Shown here piece after piece: positions 26,138-35,411 of a stretch of 55,169 nucleotides of DNA; the stretch's first letter is position 1, and each line of letters starts with the position of its first letter. The translations under genes were made by a program, and so were the position numbers. Under the pieces are notes generated by a model, which saw nothing but the letters and a program-made list of their open reading frames with translations, did no database searches and was not told the DNA's origin. Origin of the DNA: an uncultured Planctomycetia bacterium (lineage in GTDB: Bacteria > Planctomycetota > Phycisphaerae > Phycisphaerales > SM1A02); assembly GCA_937871505.1 (NCBI GenBank), contig CALMPF010000010.1, forward strand, positions 1 to 55,169, given 5' to 3'.

Positions 26138-26186
26138 TCCCCACCCGACGCCGCTGCACGTTCCCGTTCTCCCGACCTTGCCGCCG

Positions 26187-27218
26187 ATGTCCCTCACGTT
26201 CGCCAACCCCGCGATGCTCCACGGCCTCTGGGTCGTCGCTGCGCTGGCGCTGCTCGCGGCGATGAGGCTCCGCGGCGGGATTTCGGCCCTGCGCCGCTTC
26301 GCCGAACCGCGGCTGCTTCCCGGGCTCGTCCCCGGGTTCTCGACGGCGCGGGCGTGGCTGCGCCTCCTCCTGACGGTCGCGGCGATGGCGCTGGTCGTCG
26401 TCGCCCTCGCCGATCCTCGCCTCGGCGTGACCACGATCGAGACCAAGCGACGCGGCCTCGACGTCGTCTTCGCGCTGGATGTCTCGCGCTCGATGCTCGC
26501 CGAGGACGTCCGCCCGAACCGGCTCGAGCGGGCGAAGCTCTTCATCCGCGACGTCGTCGAGCGGCTGCCCGGCGAGCGCGTGGGGCTGGTCGCCTTCGCA
26601 GGCGACGCGGTCATCGCCTGCCCGCTCACCCTCAACCACGACACCTTCCGGAACATCCTCGACGCCACCGACATCCGCGACGCCCGCCGCGGCGGCTCCT
26701 CGCTCGCCGAGGCGCTGCTCGCCGCAGGGGACAGCTTCGCCGACGCCGCGCCCGAGGGGAAGGTGATCGTGCTGATCGGCGATGGCGAGGACCACGAGGA
26801 GGACGGTCCGCGGATCGCGGCGCTGGTCCGCCGCGAGCGCGGAGCGAGGATCTTCACCGTCGGCATCGGCGACTCGGGCGAGGGCGCGCGGATCCCCGTC
26901 GGGCAGGGAGCGCGGCGCGGCTGGCTGATGCACGAAGGCCGCGAGGTCTGGACGCGCATGGAGCCCGCCCGCCTCGAGGCGATCGCGACCGCCGGCGAGG
27001 GGAGCTTCATCCCGATGGGCACCGCGACCGCGGATGTGTCGCGGATCCTGGTCCGCGACATCCTGGAGACCGAACGCAAGGCGATGGAGGGCGCGACGGT
27101 GCTCCAGCGCATCCCCCGATTCCAGTGGATCGCCCTGCCGGCGCTGGCGCTTCTGGTCATCGAGTCGCTCGTCGCCCCGCGCCGCGGAGCGCAGCGGCGA
27201 AGGATTGACGGATCATGA
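26187..27218 (+). CDS. batB: BatB-like VWA domain membrane protein
   Basis: 343 aa. Same architecture as BatA: an N-terminal FANPAMLHGLWVVAALALLA and a second span, a VWA domain with MIDAS ALDVSRSM and later VLIGDGEDHEEDGP, then a C-terminal span (FQWIALPALALLVIESLV). The pair of VWA proteins is usual in Bat operons. The ATG at 26187 is preferred to an in-frame TTG at 26178. It is separated from batA by 76 bp holding the palindrome, and its stop overlaps the next ATG. Confidence 0.92.
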   Translation: MSLTFANPAMLHGLWVVAALALLAAMRLRGGISALRRFAEPRLLPGLVPGFSTARAWLRLLLTVAAMALVVVALADPRLGVTTIETKRRGLDVVFALDVSRSMLAEDVRPNRLERAKLFIRDVVERLPGERVGLVAFAGDAVIACPLTLNHDTFRNILDATDIRDARRGGSSLAEALLAAGDSFADAAPEGKVIVLIGDGEDHEEDGPRIAALVRRERGARIFTVGIGDSGEGARIPVGQGARRGWLMHEGREVWTRMEPARLEAIATAGEGSFIPMGTATADVSRILVRDILETERKAMEGATVLQRIPRFQWIALPALALLVIESLVAPRRGAQRRRIDGS

Positions 27219-28738
27219 ACGAGACCGAGAGGAACGCTCACCCCCGAGGCATCCGGCCGCAGCGCCGGGTGCGGCGCTCACGGAGGGCGCTGCCCGTGCT
27301 GGCGCTCTGCGCGCCGATCGGCGCAGCGCTCGGCATTGCCGGTTCGCCCGCCTGGGCGCATTCCGCGCCTGCGCCGTCACGGTCGGCGGAAGCTCCGACC
27401 GGGGCGACCCCTGCCGCTGCGCGTCCGTCGCCGGCGCAACCTGACGCCGCGCGGTCCGCAGAACGCAGGGCCACGGCTCAGGAGCCCGAGGGCCCCGAGG
27501 CAGGCCGAGGAGAGCGCCCCGCCAAGGTCGATCGCGCAGCCGCCCAGCGCGCCCGCGCCGAGGGGATCGACGCGGTGCAGCGCGGGGAGTTCGCCCTCGC
27601 CGAGCAGCGTCTCCTTGACGCCGTTGCGGGACTGCCGGACGACAGCGAAGCGCGGTTCAGCCTCGGGTACGCCCAGGCGAGGCTGGGTCACGCCGCGGAG
27701 GCGCGGCGAACCTTCCGCATCGTCGCCGAGGGCGCCGATCAGAGGCTGGCGACCGAGGCGCTTTTCAATCTCGGCGGCGTCTCGATGCAGGAGGGAGCGA
27801 CGGCCGCCGCGGCGATGCGGGCGCTGCTCGAGCCCGCCGACGCCGCGAGCGCGCAGGCTGCGCCGCCGGGAGCGGATCCAGGCGCGCTCGCCGACACCGC
27901 AGCGGCCGCGGAAGCGCTCCGCGAAGTCGCCGTCGAGCGCTACCGCGAGGCACTTCGCGTCTTCGGCGATCTCGCCCTCATCGACCCGGCCGACCGCGAT
28001 GCACGGCTCTTCGCGGAGCGCTGCGCTCGGGCCCTCGCCGCCCTGGAGCCGCCGGACTCCGAGTCAGAGCAGCAGGACGGGGACCAGTCTCAGCAGGGTG
28101 AGCAGCCGGATCAGCAGCCAGATCAGCAACAAGATCAGGAGTCGGGCCGCGGCGAGGATCAGGGAGATCCCTCGGAGCAGTCGCAGCAAGGCGATGGCGC
28201 GGAGGGAGATCGATCTCGGCCGCAGCAGGATCAGGGGCAGCAGGGCGATCAGAGTGGCCAGCGTGATCAGTCTGGTCAGTCTGATCAGGACCAGCAAGGT
28301 GACGGCACGTCGCGCACCGGGGAGCCTCGCACCGGAGAGCAGGGCGACTCCGAGCGCGGCGATGATCGTCAAGGCGAGCGTTCGCCATCGCAGCAGGAGC
28401 GCGACCGCGCCGAGCCGCACGATGGCCGTCCCGACTCCTCCGGCGCCCCCGAGCCGCAGCAGCGGCAGCGACCCGACGGCGCCCCCCCGGAGGCGCCGCC
28501 GGAGGGCGAGCTCTCCGAGGATCAGCACGCCGGTGGTCAGGGTGCGGCCGCCTCCGACCCCGCGCAGCGGCCATCGGCGGCGCAACCCACGACCGAAGGA
28601 GGTCGGACGATCGAGCTGACCCCCGAACAGATGGAGCGTCTGCTTCAGGGCGTCCGCGACCGCGAGCGAGCCAGGCTCCTCCAGCAGGCGGCGCAGCGTC
28701 GGCGAACCCCGCCGCCCACCGACGGCAGATCCTGGTGA
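27215..28738 (+). CDS. batC: BatC-like TPR protein with Gln/Asp/Ser-rich linker
   Basis: 507 aa. Signal-like N-terminus (VLALCAPIGAALGIAGSPAWA), then a low-complexity stretch. TPR-type helices follow at about residues 115-265, with RFSLGYAQARLGHAAEARRT and FNLGGVSMQEG. Then about 150 residues of Gln/Asp/Gly/Ser-rich disordered sequence. The C-terminal ELTPEQMERLLQGVRDRER block matches the end of BatC proteins. The disordered linker is long but typical in composition. It is coupled to batB and batD by ATGA and GTGA overlaps. Confidence 0.85.
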   Translation: MNETERNAHPRGIRPQRRVRRSRRALPVLALCAPIGAALGIAGSPAWAHSAPAPSRSAEAPTGATPAAARPSPAQPDAARSAERRATAQEPEGPEAGRGERPAKVDRAAAQRARAEGIDAVQRGEFALAEQRLLDAVAGLPDDSEARFSLGYAQARLGHAAEARRTFRIVAEGADQRLATEALFNLGGVSMQEGATAAAAMRALLEPADAASAQAAPPGADPGALADTAAAAEALREVAVERYREALRVFGDLALIDPADRDARLFAERCARALAALEPPDSESEQQDGDQSQQGEQPDQQPDQQQDQESGRGEDQGDPSEQSQQGDGAEGDRSRPQQDQGQQGDQSGQRDQSGQSDQDQQGDGTSRTGEPRTGEQGDSERGDDRQGERSPSQQERDRAEPHDGRPDSSGAPEPQQRQRPDGAPPEAPPEGELSEDQHAGGQGAAASDPAQRPSAAQPTTEGGRTIELTPEQMERLLQGVRDRERARLLQQAAQRRRTPPPTDGRSW

Positions 28739-30768
28739 ACCACCGAAGGCCTTTCATGCGACCGATGCAGCGTGCACTCCAGTTCAGAACGACATCCCGG
28801 CGGCGCGATGCCGCCGACGGCCGATCCGGCGAGCCTCCGTCGGCTGACCGCTTCCACGGCCGGATCGGCGCCGAAGCGCTCGCGCTGCTGGTCGCCCTGC
28901 TCGCCGCCCTCCTGCTTCCGCCGGGCGTCGCAGCCGCGGCGGAGGTCGCCTTCGACGTCGCGCCGCGGGTCACGACGATCGGGCGCCCGGTGCGCCTGAG
29001 GATCGAGGTCTCCGGCGCGGCGCAGCACGACCGCCCGGAGCTCCCGGCGATTCCCGGGGCCACGGTCGAGTCCGCGATGCCGCGGAGCATGACGAGCATG
29101 TCGATCGTCAACGGAAGGACGACGCGAACGCAGAGCGTGACGTACGAGTTCAGCATCACTCCGACGGCGGCGGGCACGCTGACGATCCCCGAGGTCGCCT
29201 TCGTCGCCGATGGCCGGCGGCACGCCTATGGACCGGTCGACGTCGTGGTCATCCCTCCCCGGAGCGACGACCGGCTCCGCGTCGAGGTCTTCGCCGAGCC
29301 CGAAGAGGTCTTCGTCGGCCAGGGGGTGAAGCTCCTGCTGCGCGTCTGGGTCAAGCGCCACGTCGACGCGCGGCTCTCGCTGCGCATTCCGGCCGCCGCG
29401 ATGTGGCAGCTCCTCGACGCCGACTGCAAGTGGGGGATCTTCGAACCGGTCGTGCGGCCCTACCTGCTGCACAGGCAGGCGCCGCGGTCGACCGTGCGCA
29501 CGCTCGCCTCCAGCGGCGAGGAGTATGACGTCTTCGAGTTCGAGCGCCGCATCTGGCCGCTTCGTCCGGGGCCGCTCGATGTCGGCGAGATCCAGGTCCG
29601 CATCGACTACCCGACGCGGCTCGAGCAGAGCCGGGACTTCTTCGATCCCGGGCTCCGGGTCGCCGCTTCCGACCCGTTGGTCGCCGCGCCGCCGCCGGTG
29701 ACGGCCACCGTCCTGGCGCTTCCGGAGGACGGGAGGCCCGAAGCGTTCCGCGGCGCCGTCGGCCGTTTCGAGATCCGCAGCGAGGTGCGCCCGGTCGACG
29801 TCGCCGTCGGTGAGCCGATGACGCTCGCGGTGACGATCGTCGATCGCACGGTCGGCGGCGCCGACCTCTCCACGCTGGCCCCCCCGCCGCTCTCGGCGCA
29901 GGAGGACCTCGTCGCGGACTTCCGCGTCGCCTCGGATCCGCTCGCAGGCGACGTCCAGGGATGGATGAAGACCTTCACCACGACCATCCGGCCGCTTCGC
30001 GACGACATCGTCGAGGTGCCTCCGATCGAGTTCGCCTTCTTCGATCCGGTCGAACGCGCCTATCGCGCCATCCGCAGCGCCGGCCTGCCGATCGCAGTCG
30101 CCCCCGGCGCCCCCTTCGCGTTCGATGAGCACTCCCTCGCCGACGCGATGCGGGGCGATCGCTCACGGACGACGCCGGCGCCGGCGACGAAGCCGATTCT
30201 CAACGAGCTCGATCTCGATCGCCTCCTCGCGGTGCGGAGTGCGCGCCCCGGCGCCGGCTTCGTCGCCGCGATCGCGCTGCCACCTGCGCTTTTCACGGCC
30301 TTCGCCCTCTGGTGGGCGCGGCGTTCCGCAGACGAGCGCGATCCCGCCCGCGTCCGCCGCCGTCGCGCCCGCTCCTCGGCGCTCAGCGCGCTGACGCCCG
30401 GAGCCACGCCCTCGGCGATCCGCGGCGCCCTTGTCGATTACCTCGCCGACCTCTCGGGAATGCCCCCCGGAGCGATGACCTCCGACGAGGCGGAGGAGTG
30501 CGCCCGATCGCTCGGCTGCGCGGCCGAGGGGATGGCAGCGCTGCGATCGCTCCTCCACCGCTGCGACGCCGCGGCCTTCGCGGGCGCCCGCGACGAGGCC
30601 TCGGAAGCGCTCCGCGCCGAGGCGCGGGCGTGGGTGGAGTCGCAGAGGCCGGCCGGGCAGCCGTCGCCCCGACGCGCGGCAGCGCCCGCGGAGGCGCGCG
30701 AGAGGACCTTCGAGATCCACGGCGGGCGCGGCGACCGCGAGCGGCCGGAGAGGGAGCCGACCCGATGA
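28735..30768 (+). CDS. batD: BatD-like protein
   Basis: 677 aa. Export signal at about residues 48-70 (LALLVALLAALLLPPGVAAA), then beta-rich BatD modules: VAPRVTTIGRPVRLRIEVSG, ESAMPRSMTSMSIVNGRTTR (a close match to the family's S.s.S.ing......y.y), FFDPGLRVAAS and later Ig-like parts. A span near residue 515 (FVAAIALPPALFTAFALWWA) leads to a cytoplasmic tail with helical repeats. The GTG start overlaps the batC stop as GTGA. Known family role: part of Bat complexes linked to stress tolerance; molecular activity unknown. Confidence 0.9.
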   Translation: MNHRRPFMRPMQRALQFRTTSRRRDAADGRSGEPPSADRFHGRIGAEALALLVALLAALLLPPGVAAAAEVAFDVAPRVTTIGRPVRLRIEVSGAAQHDRPELPAIPGATVESAMPRSMTSMSIVNGRTTRTQSVTYEFSITPTAAGTLTIPEVAFVADGRRHAYGPVDVVVIPPRSDDRLRVEVFAEPEEVFVGQGVKLLLRVWVKRHVDARLSLRIPAAAMWQLLDADCKWGIFEPVVRPYLLHRQAPRSTVRTLASSGEEYDVFEFERRIWPLRPGPLDVGEIQVRIDYPTRLEQSRDFFDPGLRVAASDPLVAAPPPVTATVLALPEDGRPEAFRGAVGRFEIRSEVRPVDVAVGEPMTLAVTIVDRTVGGADLSTLAPPPLSAQEDLVADFRVASDPLAGDVQGWMKTFTTTIRPLRDDIVEVPPIEFAFFDPVERAYRAIRSAGLPIAVAPGAPFAFDEHSLADAMRGDRSRTTPAPATKPILNELDLDRLLAVRSARPGAGFVAAIALPPALFTAFALWWARRSADERDPARVRRRRARSSALSALTPGATPSAIRGALVDYLADLSGMPPGAMTSDEAEECARSLGCAAEGMAALRSLLHRCDAAAFAGARDEASEALRAEARAWVESQRPAGQPSPRRAAAPAEARERTFEIHGGRGDRERPEREPTR

Positions 30769-31676
30769 TCGCTGCACGCCTTCCCGCCATGCTGATCCGC
30801 GCCGCCGCACTGCTGGTCGCCGCGGCGTTCGCGGTCGCCGCGCCGGCGCATCCCGGCCGCTCGGTCGTCGGGCCGGAGTCGGAGCGGGGAGCGGCCGCTG
30901 CGCTGGTCGAGTCGGCGCAGGCCGCGTTTCGCCTCGGAACCGAGCTGCTCACGGCGGATCCCGCGGCGTCCCGCCGGCAGTTCGAGGAGTCGGCCGCGGG
31001 GTTCGAGCAGGCGATCGCGCTCGTCGGCGAGACGCCCGGGCTCCTGCTCAACCTCGGCAACGCGAACCTCAAGGCCGGACGTCTCGGCCCGGCGATCCTC
31101 GCGCTGCGCAACGCGAGGCTGCTCGATCCGAGCGATGCCCGGATCGCATTGAGCCTCGACCGCGCCCGCGCCCTCCAGCGCGACCGCATCGCCGCCGAGC
31201 CGGAGGGCGTCTGGGGACAGCTTCTCGCCGCGGCGATCGCGCCGCCGCCGGCCCTGCGGCAGACGGCCCTGATCCTCGTCAACGTCTGCTTCTGGGGACT
31301 GCTCGCCCTGCGCCTGGTCAGGCCGGTGCCGCTGGCGCTGATCATCGTGCTCGGCGTCGCGACGCTCGCGGGCGCCGCGACGATCCTCCTCGATCGCCTC
31401 GAGGCCCGGCCCGGGCGCCACGCGGTGCTCATGGTCGACAACGCCGTCCTTCGCCGCGGCAGCGGAGAGAGCTTCGCCCCGGCCATCACCGAGCGCCCCT
31501 CGCAGGGCCTCGAGCTGCGGGTGGTCGCGCTCCGTCCGGGCTGGGTGCAGGTGCGCCTGCCGGACGGTGCGGAGGGCTGGATGCGCGACGATCAGGTCGC
31601 GCCGGTCGGCGGCGGTTTCGACCCGCTGGCCGCGCCCGGCGTGCCGCTTCCGAAGCGCGAGTCGGGCGCAGGATGA
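30765..31676 (+). CDS. batE: BatE-like TPR protein with SH3 domain
   Basis: 303 aa. Signal peptide (AAALLVAAAFAVAAPAHP), TPR-like segment (LLLNLGNANLKAGRLGPAIL), two hydrophobic spans around TALILVNVCFWGLLALRLV and PLALIIVLGVATLAGAATIL, then a C-terminal bacterial SH3-type domain. That domain runs VLMVDNAVLRRGSGESFAPA and LRPGWVQVRLPDGAEGW. This is the usual last gene of Bat operons. The ATG at 30765 overlaps the batD stop. Confidence 0.88.
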   Translation: MIAARLPAMLIRAAALLVAAAFAVAAPAHPGRSVVGPESERGAAAALVESAQAAFRLGTELLTADPAASRRQFEESAAGFEQAIALVGETPGLLLNLGNANLKAGRLGPAILALRNARLLDPSDARIALSLDRARALQRDRIAAEPEGVWGQLLAAAIAPPPALRQTALILVNVCFWGLLALRLVRPVPLALIIVLGVATLAGAATILLDRLEARPGRHAVLMVDNAVLRRGSGESFAPAITERPSQGLELRVVALRPGWVQVRLPDGAEGWMRDDQVAPVGGGFDPLAAPGVPLPKRESGAG

Positions 31677-31791
31677 AAGCCCCCGATCGAGCACGGCGGC
31701 GCGACGGGACCGCGTGCTCGTCGGCCCGGCGCCGAGGGCTCCTTCGGTGCAGCGCCCCTGCCAAGACGCAGGAGCGCCGCCGCCGCCGCTC

Positions 31792-31797
31792 TACGCT
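31792..31797 (+). promoter_or_regulatory. TACGCT, candidate -10 for the EamA gene
   Basis: TACGCT ends 9 nt before the ATG at 31807, in a 130-bp gap after batE. No Shine-Dalgarno is present, fitting the leaderless pattern seen elsewhere in the window. Matches TATAAT only at T-A-----T, so this is weak alone. Confidence 0.3.
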
Positions 31798-31806
31798 GCG
31801 CCCGCC

Positions 31807-32289
31807 ATGGCGATCCTCTTCGCGATCCTCGCGGGCCTCTGCTGGGGCATCGGCGAGCTCTTCACGCGCCACGTCCTTCATACCGGTCAGATCGGGCCGC
31901 TCACCGCGATCACCATCCGCTCCGCGGTGGCGCTGCCCCTGATTGCGCTGATCTGGTTCGCGGGGAGTCTCTCGGCGCTTCCCGGGCTCTCGCCCGAGCC
32001 CCCGCTCGCCGCGGCTGAGCGCCCGGTCATCGCGAAGCTGATCCTCGGCTCCGGCATCATCGCCGGGGCGATGGCCATGATCTTCTTCTACGTGGCGCTC
32101 TCCCTCGGCGAGATCGGACGCGTGAAGCCGGTCGCCTTCGCGCTCGCCCCGGCCACCGCCGTGCTCCTCGGGTGGATGTTCCTCGGCGAGCGCATGACGC
32201 TCCCCAAGGCCGCAGGCGTCACCCTCATCCTCGCGGGCGTCCTCCTCCTCACGCGCGGTGCGCCGGCCGCGACCGCGGCGCAGCCGTGA
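31807..32289 (+). CDS. EamA/DMT-type small membrane protein
   Basis: 160 aa, one EamA half-unit with about five spans. MAILFAILAGLCWGIGELF is the usual start, followed by GPLTAITIRSAVALPLIALI, then MIFFYVALSLGEIGRVKPVA, and LGWMFLGERMTLPKAAGVTL (the conserved GE-x4-P-x2-x-G). Single-unit members are thought to work as dimers in metabolite export. The substrate is unknown. It is a separate transcription unit after the Bat operon. Confidence 0.88.
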   Translation: MAILFAILAGLCWGIGELFTRHVLHTGQIGPLTAITIRSAVALPLIALIWFAGSLSALPGLSPEPPLAAAERPVIAKLILGSGIIAGAMAMIFFYVALSLGEIGRVKPVAFALAPATAVLLGWMFLGERMTLPKAAGVTLILAGVLLLTRGAPAATAAQP

Positions 32290-32485
32290 CGTCACCTCGC
32301 CGCTTCGGCCCGTCGCGCCGCTGCGCCGCGGAGATGGAGGTCGCCGCAGCTTCCTTGCCGGCTCGCGACCGCTCCACCGGCGGGAGCCGCGTCAACGGCA
32401 TCGCATGAGGCGGGGGATCCGCAGCGAGGGGCCTCCTCGGGTACGCTTCGCGGAGCAGGTCCTGCCTCGCCCATGCAGACTGGAT

Positions 32486-32505
32486 CAGAGGGACGCAGAG
32501 GGACG
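32486..32505. repeat. 10-bp tandem duplication before hicB
   Basis: The unit CAGAGGGACG occurs at 32486-32495 and 32496-32505, followed by CAGA, within 30 nt of the hicB ATG. GCAGACTG flanks it on both sides. It could be an operator for autoregulation, though this HicB lacks a DNA-binding domain. Confidence 0.6.
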
Positions 32506-32515
32506 CAGACTGACC

Positions 32516-32722
32516 ATGGAAGTCACGATCGAACTTGAGCAGGAGATCGACGGAAGGTGGCTCGCCGAGGTCGAGTCGATGCCCGGCGTCCTCCGCTACG
32601 GGCGCACCCGCGACGAAGCGCTCTCCCGGGTGAAGGCCTTGGCGCTGCGCGTGATTGCGGAGCGGCTCGAACAGGGCGAGATCGGCGGGGCCGTCGCGAC
32701 GATCGACTTTCTCGTGCCATGA
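32516..32722 (+). CDS. hicB: HicB-like antitoxin (short form)
   Basis: 68 aa. It has the HicB partial RNase-H-like fold: MEVTIELEQEIDGRWLAEVE, MPGVLRYGRTRDEALSRVKA, then ALRVIAERLEQGE. This is the common stand-alone short HicB, without the C-terminal ribbon-helix-helix or HTH domain. The ATG at 32516 fits this family start. Its stop overlaps the hicA ATG (ATGA), so the two are made together. The expected role is to bind and block HicA. Confidence 0.85.
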   Translation: MEVTIELEQEIDGRWLAEVESMPGVLRYGRTRDEALSRVKALALRVIAERLEQGEIGGAVATIDFLVP

Positions 32723-32931
32723 GCGACTGGCCCGGAACACCTGAGCGGGAAGTGCTCGCCGCGCTGCTGCGGATCGGCTGGTCCGTCAGGCGGACGAGCG
32801 GATCGCACCACATCCTCGTTCGCGAGGGCTGGCCCGAGGTCGTCTTCGCCTTTCACGACGGCCACGCCATCGGGCCGCGGATGCTCGCGCGGATCGCGAA
32901 GCGGACCGGACTTCTCCCGAGCGATCTCTGA
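32719..32931 (+). CDS. hicA: HicA-like mRNA interferase toxin
   Basis: 70 aa dsRBD-fold toxin. The signature is LRIGWSVRRTSGSHHILVRE, where the His of G-S-H is the catalytic residue of HicA. A second segment, AIGPRMLARIAKRTGL, matches the family C-terminus. The middle strand carries FAFHDGHAIGP where many HicA have V-P-x-H-x-G-x-E. It is second in the operon; many HicA genes come first. It appears intact. Confidence 0.85.
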   Translation: MSDWPGTPEREVLAALLRIGWSVRRTSGSHHILVREGWPEVVFAFHDGHAIGPRMLARIAKRTGLLPSDL

Positions 32932-33042
32932 GCGCCGGAGGCGATGGATCGCGCCGAGCGCGAGTCCTTCGACCTCCGCGGAACGCGACCGACGCCCGCG
33001 CCTTCGGAGCGGAGTTCCGGGGGCGCAGGCGTCGGTCGGAAG

Positions 33043-33129
33043 CGGAGAGAGTGGGATTCGAACCCACGGTGACCCGGAGGCCACACCGGTTTTCGAGACC
33101 GGCCCTTTCAACCGCTCAGGCATCTCTCC
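33043..33129 (-). tRNA. tRNA-Ser (anticodon CGA)
   Basis: 87 nt on the minus strand. Acceptor arms GGAGAGA and TCTCTCC pair perfectly, with discriminator G. The D arm contains GAGCGGTTGAAAGG. The anticodon stem CCGGT/ACCGG encloses loop CTCGAAA, giving anticodon CGA (codon UCG). A long variable arm makes it a class II tRNA, as serine requires. The T arm is GTGGGTTCGAATCCCAC. CCA is not encoded. Confidence 0.97.
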
Positions 33130-33146
33130 GGAGCGGGGAAGGGGCG

Positions 33147-33176
33147 ATTGTACGGGAACGCGGCGCCCGCTGCCAC
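33147..33176 (-). promoter_or_regulatory. candidate promoter of tRNA-Ser
   Basis: On the minus strand GTGGCA (33176-33171) is 18 bp from TACAAT (33152-33147). The latter matches TATAAT at five of six positions and ends 17 nt before the tRNA 5' end. CGTACAATCG also occurs upstream of the SurA-like gene. Confidence 0.5.
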
Positions 33177-33415
33177 CGCTCCGTCGAGGCCCTCGCATCT
33201 CGGGCCGGCGGCGAATCACCGACTCCGCGGTCGCTGATCGGGGTCGGAGGAACGCGGCGACGCGCTCTCTCCCCCTCGCGAACGCGGCCGCAGCAGCGGT
33301 CATGCACCGGCGGACGTCGGCCTGCTCGCAGCGGAGCACGACGACGACCCGAGAGCTGCGATCGGTCACCCTGCGCTCCGCCGTCCCTCGGACGTCGGAG
33401 CGCGGCGGAGCGCGC

Positions 33416-33444
33416 GCGCCGGAGGGGGCTCGCCCCTCCGGCGC
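33416..33444 (-). terminator. hairpin downstream of the cysteine-repeat gene
   Basis: A perfect 12-bp stem (33416-33427 with 33433-33444, 5-nt loop) lies 18 nt beyond the stop of the minus-strand gene. It has no U-tract, so it is either a Rho-assisted or U-independent terminator, or a 3'-end stabiliser. Confidence 0.55.
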
Positions 33445-33462
33445 ACCCGCGGTCGCAGGCGC

Positions 33463-35226
33463 TCAGCCAGTCCAGGCGCCAAGCAGCAGGCCGAGGTCGG
33501 CCCCGTCGACGACGCCGTTATCATCGAGGTCGGCGGCGCCGGAACCGCCCCAGGCGCCGAGCAGGATGCCCAGATCGGCTCCGTTGACGATCCCGTCGCC
33601 GTTGAGATCGCCGAAGACCCCGGGCGGCGCTTCGCAGGCGTCGGCGGTGCCGTTGCCGTTTCCATCGGCGCAGGTCGAGCCGAGCCCGATCCACGTCGCG
33701 CCCGCGAGGGCGCAGTCGGCCTCGGTCAGCGCGAGGCAGAACCCGCTCCCGAAGCAGCACGCGCCGATCGGCTGCGGGCAGCCCGTGGCTTCGCAGACGC
33801 TCTGGTGGCCCTGGAAGGTCCCGCCGAGGAGCTGGCACTCGAGCTGCTCGACGGGCCCGACGCAGTCGCCATCCGGGAGGCAGCACGCGCCGACCGGGAA
33901 GCAGATGTAGCCCGCGCAGGGGACGCCCGCCGGCCCGGCGACGCCGCCTGCGAGCGCGCAGTTGGTCGCGGAGAGCGAGAGGCAGCCCCCAGTCGCCTGG
34001 AAGCAGCACGGCCCCGGCTGCACGGTGCAGTTGGCCTGACCGCACTGCGTTCCGTTGCCCTGGAACGCCCCGCCGAGCGTGCCGCAGGACAGCGCGTCGG
34101 ACTGCTGGCAGGTACCGTCAGGAAGGCAGCAGGCGCCGCCCGGGGCCGGGCAGCTCGTTCCGACGCACGAGGTCCCATCGCCCTGGAACGTCCCGCCGCT
34201 CTGCTGGCACTGGAGCCCTTCGCTCAGGATGCACGAGCCGTTGGGCAGGCAGCAGGCGCCGAACTCCGGCGTGCATCCGAGGGGCGTGTACTGCGCCGCG
34301 AGCACCCAGTCGCCGCTCGGCGTGCAGAGGCCGAGCTGCGCGAAGGTCCGCCATCCCGGGGGACAGCCGAAGGTCCCGCAGTTGATCGCGAAGAGCCAGT
34401 TCTGCGCGGCCTGCTGGAGACCGTTGGTGTCCACCGCGGGGAAGGCGTTGCAGCAGGTGGGCGGTGCGAAGAAGCACGGGTTCTGCGTCTGCGCGTTGTG
34501 GGCATCGATGCGAAACCCGACGCCGAATGCGTTCGAGTCGTTCTCGTAGATGAAGATCTGTTCCGGGTCGGACGGGTCGACCTCGACAAACACGATGATG
34601 CCCGTCGTTCCCGGCGGAAGCACGATCGGCGGCAGGTCTCCCTGAAGCGAGGAGAACGACTCCGACAGGAAGCCGGCTCCGGGCGTTCCCTCGTACACGA
34701 GAAAGGACCACTGCGTCGTGGTCTGCTGCGTCGCGTTCGAGGTCCCGAAGAGGATCTTTCCCTGCTTGATCTGAATCGGGAAGCTCGTCGACGGGATGAC
34801 GTAGGAGGCCGCCGCGACCTCGCCGTTCGCGATGCCCCCCTGAAGGATGTAGCTGCCGGGGCCGAAGTTTGAGTTGGTGTGGGTGACGTCGATCGGTCCG
34901 CAGCCGCCTGCGATGCCACCGTCGTCCAGCCCCAGCGGTCCGAACCCGCCGTCGCCGAAGAGGCTTCCGCCCGGAGATCCGCCCCGCGCGAGGCGGCGAG
35001 CTCGGATCGCGCTGGGCGAGATCACGACCCGCATGACGGCGGGCTCTCCGACGCTGACCTCGAATTCCTCGATGCGGTACGGACGCGGCTCCGCCGGATC
35101 CGGCGACTCCGCAACGCAGATCGCTGCCGACGCGGCGAGCCCGCTGGCCGCGAGCAGGAGGCGGGCGACCACGCGCGGGTGGATGAGTGGGCGCGGATCG
35201 GGATTGCGGGAACTCTGACGAGGCAT
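33463..35226 (-). CDS. secreted cysteine-repeat protein with C-terminal dockerin-like domain
   Basis: 587 aa. The ATG at 35226 has AGGAGA (35240-35235) 8 nt upstream. The signal segment is at about 18-38 ([20 protein letters not shown]). Residues 110-320 are an unrecognised beta-rich domain with scattered Cys. Five cysteine repeats follow at about 322-359, 363-400, 404-440, 446-483 and 488-520. They have the form [11 protein letters not shown](n)-C-x(n)-GGTFQGxGTxC. Repeats 1, 2 and 4 are closest, while 3 and 5 are divergent. Residues 539-587 are two dockerin-like units, [20 protein letters not shown] and [20 protein letters not shown]. It is predicted to be extracellular and disulphide-rich; function is unknown. 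Confidence 0.9.
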   Translation of the reverse strand: MPRQSSRNPDPRPLIHPRVVARLLLAASGLAASAAICVAESPDPAEPRPYRIEEFEVSVGEPAVMRVVISPSAIRARRLARGGSPGGSLFGDGGFGPLGLDDGGIAGGCGPIDVTHTNSNFGPGSYILQGGIANGEVAAASYVIPSTSFPIQIKQGKILFGTSNATQQTTTQWSFLVYEGTPGAGFLSESFSSLQGDLPPIVLPPGTTGIIVFVEVDPSDPEQIFIYENDSNAFGVGFRIDAHNAQTQNPCFFAPPTCCNAFPAVDTNGLQQAAQNWLFAINCGTFGCPPGWRTFAQLGLCTPSGDWVLAAQYTPLGCTPEFGACCLPNGSCILSEGLQCQQSGGTFQGDGTSCVGTSCPAPGGACCLPDGTCQQSDALSCGTLGGAFQGNGTQCGQANCTVQPGPCCFQATGGCLSLSATNCALAGGVAGPAGVPCAGYICFPVGACCLPDGDCVGPVEQLECQLLGGTFQGHQSVCEATGCPQPIGACCFGSGFCLALTEADCALAGATWIGLGSTCADGNGNGTADACEAPPGVFGDLNGDGIVNGADLGILLGAWGGSGAADLDDNGVVDGADLGLLLGAWTG

Positions 35227-35411
35227 GCTGGGGATCTCCTCACAGGGGGAGGGAGTCGTCGGCGCGCCCCGAACCACCGCGGTCGCAGGACGCGCCAACG
35301 ACCCCGTCAGCCGCGAACATATCCGCGCACACGTCTCGACACAAGCGCGATGGCGATGGAAGTCCATGCAGCGTTGGAGCTTGCGTTCCTCGCCGGAACG
35401 CGCGACGCCGC

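Larger units (their letters stand above)
33130..33462. other. non-coding gap between tRNA-Ser and the cysteine-repeat gene
   Basis: 333 bp. It holds the tRNA promoter at one end and a strong hairpin at 33416-33444 at the other. No gene is supported in the rest. Confidence 0.6.

Noticed and set aside
28064..28620. The Gln/Asp-rich part of batC as a frameshifted region
   Set aside because: The frame stays open, the composition is usual for BatC linkers, and the conserved BatC C-terminal block follows in frame.
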